DNA of 64,000 nucleotides from Kallotenue papyrolyticum (lineage in GTDB: Bacteria; Chloroflexota; Chloroflexia; Chloroflexales; Kallotenuaceae): NCBI RefSeq assembly GCF_000526415.1, contig NZ_JAGA01000002.1:1542001-1606000 (forward strand), in the 5' to 3' direction. Shown one piece after another: positions 32,347 to 39,452 of the stretch (position 1 is the stretch's first letter; each line of letters opens with the position of its first letter). The notes below the pieces were generated by a model that saw only the letters and a program-made list of their open reading frames with translations, had not been told where the DNA came from and made no database searches. A program made the translations under genes and the position numbers.

Positions 32347-32982
32347 CTACTCTCCCAGGTGGATCAGCCCGCGTTGCAGCGCGGCAGTGACCGCTTCAGT
32401 CCGCGAGGCCACGCCCAGTTTGGCGTAGATGTTGGCCAGATGGTTCTGCACGGTGCGATCGCTGATCGCCAGGTGCACGCCGATCTGTTTGTTGGTCAGG
32501 CCACGCGCGGCCAGGCGCAGCACCTCCAGTTCGCGCTCGGTCAGCGTTTCGGCGTTGGCAGGTTGGGCCACTCGGGCGATCAGGCGCGGTGCGATAGCCG
32601 GATCCAGCGCCGACTGGCCGGCAGCTACGGCGCGTATGGCGCGGATCAGCTCGCGCGATTCGGCGGTCTTGAGCACATAGCCGCTGGCGCCCGCTTCCAG
32701 TAACCCGAAGATGTAGGGCTCGTCGTCGTAGGCCGTGAGCGCCAGCACCCGTACGCCGGGCGCGTCGCGGCGGATACGGCGTGTTGCCTCCACGCCCGAC
32801 AGGCCGGGCATCTTGATATCCATCACGACCACATCCGGCGCGAGCGCACGTGCCAGCTCGACGGCCTGTGCGCCGTCGCTGGCCTCGCCCACCACCTCGA
32901 TATCCGCCTCTTCTTCTAGAAACTCGCGCACACCCTTGCGCACCACACCGTGATCGTCGGCAAGCAGCACTCGAATGCTCAT
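32347..32982 (-). CDS. NarL-family response regulator
   Basis: This 211-residue canonical regulator has the intact receiver residues: acidic pair in [12 protein letters not shown], acceptor Asp in [10 protein letters not shown] and Lys in GYVLKTAE. The LuxR helix-turn-helix is [25 protein letters not shown]. The ATG at 32982 is supported by CAGGAG 7 nt upstream. It is encoded directly before the YHS-containing kinase, so the two form a two-component pair; target genes are not visible. Confidence 0.95.
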   Translation of the reverse strand: MSIRVLLADDHGVVRKGVREFLEEEADIEVVGEASDGAQAVELARALAPDVVVMDIKMPGLSGVEATRRIRRDAPGVRVLALTAYDDEPYIFGLLEAGASGYVLKTAESRELIRAIRAVAAGQSALDPAIAPRLIARVAQPANAETLTERELEVLRLAARGLTNKQIGVHLAISDRTVQNHLANIYAKLGVASRTEAVTAALQRGLIHLGE

Positions 32983-33099
32983 CTTTTGCTCCTGGCACCC
33001 TGCCGGCATATTGTACGCCCTGCGGCACAGCGCTGCACGCCAGGCGGGCGCCCCCAGAATTCCGGTATCATGGGAACAGGGAATCGTTCAGGAGGCAGC

Positions 33100-33924
33100 A
33101 TGCGCGCAGAGGTGGTGATCATCACGGGCGCCAGCAGCGGCTTTGGGCGGTTGGCGGCGCTGGAGGCAGCGCGACGCGGCTATCGCGTCGTCGCCTTGGC
33201 GCGCCGGGCCGAACGGTTGGCGGCGCTGGCACGCGCGATCGAGGCGACGGGCGGCACCGTGCTGACGGTGGCTGGCGATGTCACGCGCGCCGAGGATCAA
33301 GAGCGGCTGATCGCGGCAGCCTTGGAGCGTTTCGGGCGCATCGATGCGCTGGTCAACAACGCCGGCGTGCCGCTGGCGGGCGGGTTTGCCCAGGTGTCGG
33401 TCGCGGATCTGCGGCGGCAGTGGGAGACCAACGTGCTGGCGGTGATCGAGCTGACACGCCGCGCGCTGCCGGCGCTGATGCGCACGCGCGGCGTGGTAGT
33501 CAACGTCGGGTCGCTGGCCGGACACTTCTCGTTTCCCGGCTGGGGGTTGTACTATCCTAGCAAGGTGGCGGTGCGCAGCATCAGCGATGCGCTGCGGCGC
33601 GAACTGGCGGCCTACGGCGTGCGTGTCGCGTTGTTGGAGCCGGGACCCTACCGCACCGAGTTCGCACAGCAAGCCGGTCTGCCCGATCCGGGGTCGTTTG
33701 GCCTGGACCCAACGCCGGTAGGACGCGCTATCGTCGATCTGATCGAGCATCCGCGACGCCTGCGCATGATGCCGGGCTGGATGTGGCTGCCGACCACCAT
33801 CGGCGCCGCGCTGGTGGCGGCAGCGCCGGTGGTGGTGGACTGGCTGATGGTGCAGTGGACGCGGCGTCAACAGCGCCTGCGCACGACTGCCGCGGCGGAC
33901 GCTCCGCAGCAGGACGCGCCCTAG
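33100..33924 (+). CDS. Short-chain dehydrogenase/reductase (SDR)
   Basis: The 274-residue NAD(P)-dependent oxidoreductase has the classical SDR elements. The cofactor loop is TGASSGFGR; VNNAGVPLAGG and the active-site Ser (VNVGSLAG) are followed by Tyr and Lys in YYPSKVAV. The C-terminus carries a hydrophobic segment (about 225-252, TTIGAALVAAAPVVVDWLM) that may bind the membrane, with a basic tail. AGGAGG precedes the ATG at 33100. Substrate unknown. It converges with the aminotransferase gene; the two stop codons overlap by 4 nt. Confidence 0.9.
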   Translation: MRAEVVIITGASSGFGRLAALEAARRGYRVVALARRAERLAALARAIEATGGTVLTVAGDVTRAEDQERLIAAALERFGRIDALVNNAGVPLAGGFAQVSVADLRRQWETNVLAVIELTRRALPALMRTRGVVVNVGSLAGHFSFPGWGLYYPSKVAVRSISDALRRELAAYGVRVALLEPGPYRTEFAQQAGLPDPGSFGLDPTPVGRAIVDLIEHPRRLRMMPGWMWLPTTIGAALVAAAPVVVDWLMVQWTRRQQRLRTTAAADAPQQDAP

Positions 33925-35078
33925 GCGATGCTACGCACAAAGCGCTCGATGCGATCCAGCGCGGCTTCGATCTGGCTCATGGCGGTGGCGTAGCAGGCGC
34001 GCACAAAGCCCGCGCCGCTGGGGCCGAAGGCATCGCCGGGGATCACCGCCACGCGCTGCTCCAATAGCAGGCGCTCGGCGAACTCGCTGCTGCTCAGGCC
34101 GAGGTGATCGACGCGCGGGAAGACATAAAACGCGCCCTGGGGCTCGAAGGTCGGCAGGCCGATCTGACGCAGGCCGCTGACGATCACTTGGCGACGGCGA
34201 TCATACTCGGCCAGCATGCGCTGCACGTCGGGCTCCCCCTGCTGCAGCGCGGCCAGGGCCGCGTACTGGCTCATCGTCGGCGCGGACATGATCGCGTACT
34301 GGTGAATCTTGCGCACCGCGGCGGTGATCGCTTCGGGCGCGGCCAGGTAGCCCAGCCGCCAGCCGGTCATGGCGTAGGCTTTGCTGAAGCCGCCCAGCAG
34401 CACCGTGCGTTCGCGCATGCCCGGCAGCGCGGCCACGCAGGTGTGCGTCGTGCCGTACACCAGTCGGTCGTAGATCTCGTCGGAGAAGACCAGCAGATCG
34501 TGCTCGGCGGCAAGGGTGGCGATCTCCAGCAGTCGCTCGCGGCTGATCACCGCGCCGGTGGGGTTGTTGGGATAGCCGATCAGGATGCCCTTGGTGCGCG
34601 GTGTGATCGCGGCGCGGATCGTCGCCGCGCTGACCTGGAAGTTGTCCTCGACGCGCGTCGGCACATACACCGGTGTGCCGCCGGCAAAGACTACACTCGG
34701 GCCATAGGCCACGAAGCACGGCTCGGGAATGATCACTTCGTCGCCGGGATCGATCAACGCCAGCATCGCGTTCTGCAGCGCCTCGCTGACGCCCACGGTG
34801 ATCAGCAGTTCGTGTTCGGGATCATAGCGTACGCCGTAGAGCCGCTGCAGGTGCGCAGCCAGCGCCTGGCGCAGCTCCAACAGGCCGGAGTTGGAGGTAT
34901 AGGCGGTGTAGCCCTGCTGGATCGAACGGATACCGGCCTCGCGGATCACGTCGGGCGTGACGAAGTCCGGCTCGCCGATGCCCAGCGAGATGACGTCCTG
35001 CATCGTCGCAGCGATATCAAAGAAGCGGCGAATGCCGGAGGGTGGCACCGCCTGCACCCGTTGCGATAGTCGTACCAT
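33921..35078 (-). CDS. Class I/II PLP-dependent aminotransferase
   Basis: The 385-residue cytoplasmic aminotransferase of the aspartate/aromatic (PatA-like) group has the PLP Lys in GGFSKAYAMTGWRLGYL. The Asn-Pro motif GYPNNPTGAV, the Asp in VFSDEIYDRL and the C-terminal Arg region SGAGFVRACYA are all present. The amino donor/acceptor is not determined by sequence. AGGAG stands before the ATG. A small coiled-coil gene lies 55 nt upstream on the same strand and may be cotranscribed. Confidence 0.92.
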   Translation of the reverse strand: MVRLSQRVQAVPPSGIRRFFDIAATMQDVISLGIGEPDFVTPDVIREAGIRSIQQGYTAYTSNSGLLELRQALAAHLQRLYGVRYDPEHELLITVGVSEALQNAMLALIDPGDEVIIPEPCFVAYGPSVVFAGGTPVYVPTRVEDNFQVSAATIRAAITPRTKGILIGYPNNPTGAVISRERLLEIATLAAEHDLLVFSDEIYDRLVYGTTHTCVAALPGMRERTVLLGGFSKAYAMTGWRLGYLAAPEAITAAVRKIHQYAIMSAPTMSQYAALAALQQGEPDVQRMLAEYDRRRQVIVSGLRQIGLPTFEPQGAFYVFPRVDHLGLSSSEFAERLLLEQRVAVIPGDAFGPSGAGFVRACYATAMSQIEAALDRIERFVRSIA

Positions 35079-35133
35079 GTGTCACTCCTCTTATTGTCGC
35101 CGGCAGCGCGGCCCGACGACGTGCGGCGGGGCG

Positions 35134-35343
35134 CTAGCTGATCTCGCCGCGCAGCGGGTGGCCCTGCACGGCCAACCGACGTTGCAACTCGTCCAGCGTG
35201 GCGAGCAGCTCGGCGCGCTGCTCGGCCAGGCGGCGCAACGTGGCCAGTGCCGCGTCGCGCTGCTGCTCGGCGGCGCGCAGGATTGGCTCCAGCTCCCCGG
35301 CCTGCGGCAGTTCCGCAACTATGCGGTGGATATCGTCCAGCAA
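35134..35343 (-). CDS. Small coiled-coil protein with uncertain start
   Basis: The 69-residue product is largely a predicted coiled coil (ILRAAEQQRDAALATLRRLAEQ). Only a TTG (35343) is available as start, with no good ribosome site, yet the frame is open for 16 more codons upstream and reads like coding sequence (ELDPSAGLDDALLDDIHRI). An ATG in a different frame (about 35387) would reach this frame if two bases of a GAGAG run were absent. Either a non-standard start or a frameshift is present. Function unknown. Confidence 0.45.
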   Translation of the reverse strand: MLDDIHRIVAELPQAGELEPILRAAEQQRDAALATLRRLAEQRAELLATLDELQRRLAVQGHPLRGEIS

Positions 35344-35502
35344 CGCATCGTCTAGCCCAGCAGATGGGTCTAGCTCTCCAACATTTAGGTCTCATGCATC
35401 GTCGAGGTCCTTTCGCTGCCAGGGGCAGTATACTCGATCCTGGGCTGCGCTCCAACTGCACCGCACGCTGATGAGCAGCCCCGCATGCGCTATACTCAGA
35501 CT

Positions 35503-36861
35503 ATGCGTCGTCGTCTGCAGCACGTGCTGGTGATCGGCGCGGCGCTCGCGCTGGTGGTGCTGGGCTGGCTGCTGACCACCGACCATCCCGCGGTCTGGCC
35601 GGTGCGCAACGTGCTGCTCTATCAGCTCCTGACGCGCCGTCCGCCGCCGCCGCCGGAGTGGGCAGCGCTGGAAACGGTGGTGGAACGGGTGCGCCCGCCG
35701 AGTCGTCTGGCGCTGCCCGCTGATCTGCCGCGTGGTGCGCTGGCCGGTGCGGTGCGTGGCCCGGCCGGCCAGCCGATCGCCGGCGCGACGGTGCTGGTGG
35801 CAGCGCGCGATGGTACGACCTGGAGTGCGGAGAGCGATGCCCAGGGACGCTACCACCTTACGGATGTGGCGGTGGGGAGCTATATCCCGGTGGCGGGCGC
35901 GCCCGGCTGGGAGGATACGGCCGTGCGCACTCTGTTGGGTATCCAGGTGCACGCCGCTCAGGTGACGCCCTTCGACATCACCCTGCGGCTACGTCGCGCA
36001 CAACCGCTCAGGCCGGCAAGCGAGGTGCGTCTCAGCCCGCCGGTCGTGGCGCGCAGCGGCGGGCCGATCCTGGCCACGGCCCTGCGCCGCGAGCTGCAGT
36101 TTCGCGTGGGCGCGCGGCGCAACCAGCTCACGCTGGTCTATACACCCGACGATGGTCGTGCCACGCCGTTGCCGGTGCTGCTGGCGGTCTATCCCGGTCC
36201 GGCGGATAGCTGGGAGAGCGTGTCGCTGCCGCTGGCCGAGGCCGGTTTCGTGGTGGTCGCTGTGGGGCCGGCCTATGCCCTCGATCTGGAGCAGGACGTT
36301 GACGATCTACTGCGGGTGATCGCGCTGGCGCGGGCGGGGCAGCTCCCGCGCGCGGATGGCCGGCGCATCGGCGCGCTGGGCGGCTCGTACAGCGGGCTGC
36401 ATGTGCTGCGGCTGGCCGTGCGCGAGCCGCAGGCGCTGGATGCGGCGCTGCTGCTGGGCGCGCCCACCGATGCCTTCGAGCTGCGGCGGCAGTTCGAGGC
36501 GGGGACCTTCAATCCGCCCTTTGGGCTGGATCGCGCGCTGATCGCGTTGGGCCTGCCCAGCCAGGTGCCCGAGCGCTACTTCCGCTATTCGGCGCGCTAC
36601 CATGCCCGCGCGATCCAGGCGCCGCTGATGCTGATCCACTCCGATCAGGACGAAATTGTACCTGTTGATCAGTCTGTGCTGCTGGCGGCAGAGCTGGCGC
36701 GCCTGGGCAAGCCCCACGAGTTGCGCATCTTGCGCGGCATGCCGCACTACCTCTTCGCGGCCGAGAGCTCGCCGGCGCTCGACGATCTCTTTGCGACGAC
36801 GCTCGACTTCTTGCGGCGCGAGCTGATGCAGGCCGAGCGCAATGCGCAGCCCAAGCCGTAA
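35503..36861 (+). CDS. Signal-anchored alpha/beta hydrolase with Ig-like regulatory domain
   Basis: The 452-residue protein begins with a basic stretch and one hydrophobic helix (about residues 5-24). It continues with a carboxypeptidase-regulatory-like beta domain (GAVRGPAGQPIAGATVLV ... DAQGRYHLTDV) and an S9-type alpha/beta hydrolase. The catalytic triad is visible: Ser in GGSYSG (about 295), Asp in HSDQDEIVP (about 382) and His in MPHYLF (about 412). It would act outside the membrane on a peptide or ester. TATACT at 35491-35496 lies only 6 nt before the ATG, hinting at a leaderless transcript; an ATG at 35485 is the alternative start. Confidence 0.82.
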   Translation: MRRRLQHVLVIGAALALVVLGWLLTTDHPAVWPVRNVLLYQLLTRRPPPPPEWAALETVVERVRPPSRLALPADLPRGALAGAVRGPAGQPIAGATVLVAARDGTTWSAESDAQGRYHLTDVAVGSYIPVAGAPGWEDTAVRTLLGIQVHAAQVTPFDITLRLRRAQPLRPASEVRLSPPVVARSGGPILATALRRELQFRVGARRNQLTLVYTPDDGRATPLPVLLAVYPGPADSWESVSLPLAEAGFVVVAVGPAYALDLEQDVDDLLRVIALARAGQLPRADGRRIGALGGSYSGLHVLRLAVREPQALDAALLLGAPTDAFELRRQFEAGTFNPPFGLDRALIALGLPSQVPERYFRYSARYHARAIQAPLMLIHSDQDEIVPVDQSVLLAAELARLGKPHELRILRGMPHYLFAAESSPALDDLFATTLDFLRRELMQAERNAQPKP

Positions 36862-36864
36862 CCG

Positions 36865-37995
36865 CTAGGCTACTGAGGCGGCCTCGCCCGTGGTCGTTGG
36901 TGGCAGGGTCGTCGGCAGCGGCACGCGCACATGCACGCGTGTGCCGTCCGGCGTGCTGTGCCACTCGATCGTGCCATCAAGTGAGGCGATCAGCTGCCGC
37001 GCCGTATGGCACCCCATGCGGAAGCTCTGCTCGCCGCTCATGGCGCCCACGCCGTTGTCGGCGACCTCCAGCCAGAAGTGCGTTCCCTCCTGGTGAAAGC
37101 GCACCGTGATCGCGCCAAAACGTTGATCGGGAAACGCGTGCTTGAAACTATTGGTCAGCAATTCGTTGAGCACCATCGCCAGCGGCGAGGCCAGGGCCAC
37201 CGGCAGCTCGGTCGCTTCGCCCTTAATCGTGAGTGTTACGCGCTTCCAAGGACGGTAGATTGTTTTCAGGGCCGATGCGATACTACGGATAACCTCATCA
37301 ATGCGCACCGGGTCGTGTTGCAGGGCTTCGGAGATCTGGTACACCAGTGCCACGCTGCGCGCCCGGCTACGGATGCGCTGAAGCGGCTCGCGCTCGGGGC
37401 CGGGCGGCAAACGCCGCAGTTCAGCATCGATGATCTGGCTGAGCGATTGTAGATGGGTGGCGACGTTGTGGATCAGCTCGCGCCGTTGCAGCGCTTCGCT
37501 CTGGAGTGCGAGACGGGTGGTGTGCAGTTCGCGTTGCGCATGATCGAGGTGCTGCCGCAGATGGTGGTTTTCGTGTTCCAGCCGTTGCAGCATGTGCTGC
37601 CGCTGCAACAGCCGCTGTAGGCGCGCCAGCAGTTCGTGGGTGGCAAAGGGAATGGCTACATAATCATCCGCGCACTGGCGTAGGTCGGTGGCAACCTGTT
37701 CCGGGTCTGGTTGCGACGCCAGCAGCACGATCGGCGTCGTGGTCAGACCCCGTTCGCGCGCGCGCTGACAGAGCTGGCGGCCATCCATGTCGGGGAGCTG
37801 GGCATTCAGGATCACTGCGTCAACCGCCTGCGCTTCGATCACGTTCAGGGCGCTGGCACCGCAGTCGGCGCAGAGCGGTGCGTATCCGGCACGGCGGAGA
37901 GCATCGCTCACCAGCCGGCGGTTGGTCGGCTGGCTATCAACAACCAAAATAGTGGGCGTGCTGTGCGCATCGGCTTCGAACGCTTGCTCCATCAT
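36865..37995 (-). CDS. Hybrid pseudo-receiver/HWE-type histidine kinase
   Basis: The 376-residue soluble protein joins an N-terminal receiver-like domain (10-130), a coiled-coil linker (about 130-175, HMLQRLEHENHHLRQHL), a HisKA_2-like dimerisation helix (ELIHNVATHLQSLSQII) and a HATPase with LNELLTNSFKHAF and VADNGVGAM. The receiver is disabled: Asp20-Ser21 replaces the acidic pair, Asn64 the acceptor Asp, and Ile the Lys (DYVAIPF). It may receive a signal by binding, not phosphotransfer. The ribosome site is weak. No partner regulator is adjacent. Confidence 0.85.
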   Translation of the reverse strand: MMEQAFEADAHSTPTILVVDSQPTNRRLVSDALRRAGYAPLCADCGASALNVIEAQAVDAVILNAQLPDMDGRQLCQRARERGLTTTPIVLLASQPDPEQVATDLRQCADDYVAIPFATHELLARLQRLLQRQHMLQRLEHENHHLRQHLDHAQRELHTTRLALQSEALQRRELIHNVATHLQSLSQIIDAELRRLPPGPEREPLQRIRSRARSVALVYQISEALQHDPVRIDEVIRSIASALKTIYRPWKRVTLTIKGEATELPVALASPLAMVLNELLTNSFKHAFPDQRFGAITVRFHQEGTHFWLEVADNGVGAMSGEQSFRMGCHTARQLIASLDGTIEWHSTPDGTRVHVRVPLPTTLPPTTTGEAASVA

Positions 37996-38077
37996 ACAGA
38001 CTACCTTTCGGCGTCGTCCATCGTTCAGAAGCCGTGTGCGCGTAGCAAAGGCTATGCCAGTGCCGTCAGAAGGGTTA

Positions 38078-38112
38078 AAGCGCGACAGCCACCCCGCGTG
38101 GGATGGCTGTCG
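38078..38112 (-). terminator. Terminator of the tRNA-Leu/tRNA-Arg operon
   Basis: A stem CGACAGCCA (38083-38091)/TGGCTGTCG (38104-38112) followed on the minus strand by a short T-run lies just downstream of the tRNA-Arg gene. Confidence 0.65.
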
Positions 38113-38118
38113 GCAGGC

Positions 38119-38195
38119 TGGCGACCCCGGCGCGACTCGAACGCGCGACCTCTTCCTCCGCAGGGAAGCGCTCTAATCCACTGAGCTACGGGGTC
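38119..38195 (-). tRNA. trnR(GCG): tRNA-Arg(GCG)
   Basis: The 77-nt gene has acceptor GACCCCG/CGGGGTC, D-stem GCTC/GAGC, anticodon stem CTTCC/GGAAG, T-arm GCGCG-TTCGAGT-CGCGC and an encoded CCA. The anticodon loop C-T-G-C-G-G-A gives anticodon GCG, for codons CGC/CGU. Bacteria usually read these with ACG modified to ICG, so G34 is notable. The rest of the molecule resembles bacterial tRNA-Arg(CCG). Confidence 0.9.
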
Positions 38196-38198
38196 GGG

Positions 38199-38285
<87 letters not shown>

Positions 38286-38329
38286 TTGCTTGGTTGAGTG
38301 CAGCTCCGTTGTGCGTCGGTAGCGTGCGT

Positions 38330-38357
38330 ATTATACCAGCCCTGCGGCGCTTGTCAA
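38330..38357 (-). promoter_or_regulatory. Consensus promoter of the tRNA operon
   Basis: On the minus strand TTGACA (38352-38357) and TATAAT (38330-38335) are both perfect hexamers, 16 nt apart, about 45 nt upstream of the tRNA-Leu(CAG) 5' end. This is as expected for a highly expressed stable-RNA operon. Confidence 0.85.
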
Positions 38358-38375
38358 GCTGCGCCGGCCATGACA

Positions 38376-38918
38376 TTAGTGCCAGGGCAGCGGCAGGCCC
38401 AGCCATTGCGTCAGCCGTAGCGAGGTGGGGCCGCTGAGCAGGCCCAGCATGCCGCCAAAGATGGCGAACACGCCAAACCAGGCCGCTGTTGGCGCGATCT
38501 CGCGGAACTGCGCATTAATCGATGCAAAATAGAGCGCCAGCAGACCCAGGGGCAGCGCTCCGCCCAGGAAGCCGCCCAGCGTGGGCCAGCGCACCAGCAG
38601 CGCGCCAAGCGCGGTAAACGCGCCTAGCGCGAAAAAGACGGGACTCACCACCATGGCCGCCGGCATGCCCAGCGCCAGGGCCATGCCCGCCCAGGGCAGG
38701 CTATAGAGCAGCCAGGCCAGCACCAGCGCCAGCAGGCTGCCTGCCAGCGCCGTCGTCACGCGCCGTGCCGGTCGCGGCGGAACGTCTGCTGTGATCGCCG
38801 CTGCCTGCCGCGGCGTGTCGCCGTCCCGCTGGAGCGTTTGCGCTGCGAGCAGCGCAATCTGGGCGATGGTGACCAGGGCGGCAATTCCTTGCAGCTTGGG
38901 TGATTCCAACCACTCCAT
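38376..38918 (-). CDS. Hypothetical multi-pass membrane protein
   Basis: The 180-residue protein begins with a short amphipathic/hydrophobic helix (residues 9-27). A polar linker (TLQRDGDTPRQAAAITADVPPRPARR) follows, and then about four more helices. No conserved motif is recognised. It precedes the tRNA operon promoter on the same strand without obvious connection. Confidence 0.7.
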   Translation of the reverse strand: MEWLESPKLQGIAALVTIAQIALLAAQTLQRDGDTPRQAAAITADVPPRPARRVTTALAGSLLALVLAWLLYSLPWAGMALALGMPAAMVVSPVFFALGAFTALGALLVRWPTLGGFLGGALPLGLLALYFASINAQFREIAPTAAWFGVFAIFGGMLGLLSGPTSLRLTQWLGLPLPWH

Positions 38919-39059
38919 CGCGGCCCTCCTGGTGCATAGGTGGCGAGGAAAGCGATGTGGTTCCTGCCAGTGTACTCCAGCGAGCGCCGAACGGCAAGCC
39001 CGGCCTGGTACGCGCCTTGATAACTAGGCAGGTACACAATCCAGCAGCAGGAGGAAGCG

Positions 39060-39347
39060 ATGCACACCGATCCTCACCAGCGCGCGCAGCCACAGCCAGA
39101 CGAGCGTGCCGCGCCCTTGCCCGACGTGCCGGACGCCGGCGACGCTACGGTGCCCATGGTGCCGCCGGAGCCGGTGGACATCTCGACGGCCACGCTCAAC
39201 GCCGACGCGGGACGCGTTGCCAGTTATGCCGGCGACGACGATGCGCGCTCGCTCTATGAACAGGCGCTCGATGATCCCTCGGCATCGCCGGCCGCCGATC
39301 GCGCCAGCGCGCCGCCCGACGCGCTGGCGCCGCCGGACAGCGCATAA
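39060..39347 (+). CDS. Small acidic, Pro-rich protein of unknown function
   Basis: The 95-residue protein is predicted to be disordered, rich in Asp, Ala and Pro, with no hydrophobic segment. AGGAGGAAGCG directly before the ATG is a strong ribosome site, which argues that it is translated. Such low-complexity acidic proteins are hard to assign. Confidence 0.6.
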   Translation: MHTDPHQRAQPQPDERAAPLPDVPDAGDATVPMVPPEPVDISTATLNADAGRVASYAGDDDARSLYEQALDDPSASPAADRASAPPDALAPPDSA

Positions 39348-39381
39348 CCCGGACGGCCGCAATGCTGCGCCGCTGCGAACG

Positions 39382-39410
39382 TTGCCGGCGGCATGGCTTT
39401 TCGTTATACT
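39382..39410 (+). promoter_or_regulatory. Promoter of the M23 peptidase gene
   Basis: TTGCCG at 39382-39387 and TATACT at 39405-39410 are 17 nt apart, about 42 nt before the ATG at 39453. Confidence 0.6.
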
Positions 39411-39452
39411 GCAGCCAGTACCGGGGTCCCCGTCCGGTAGTGGAAGGAAGCC

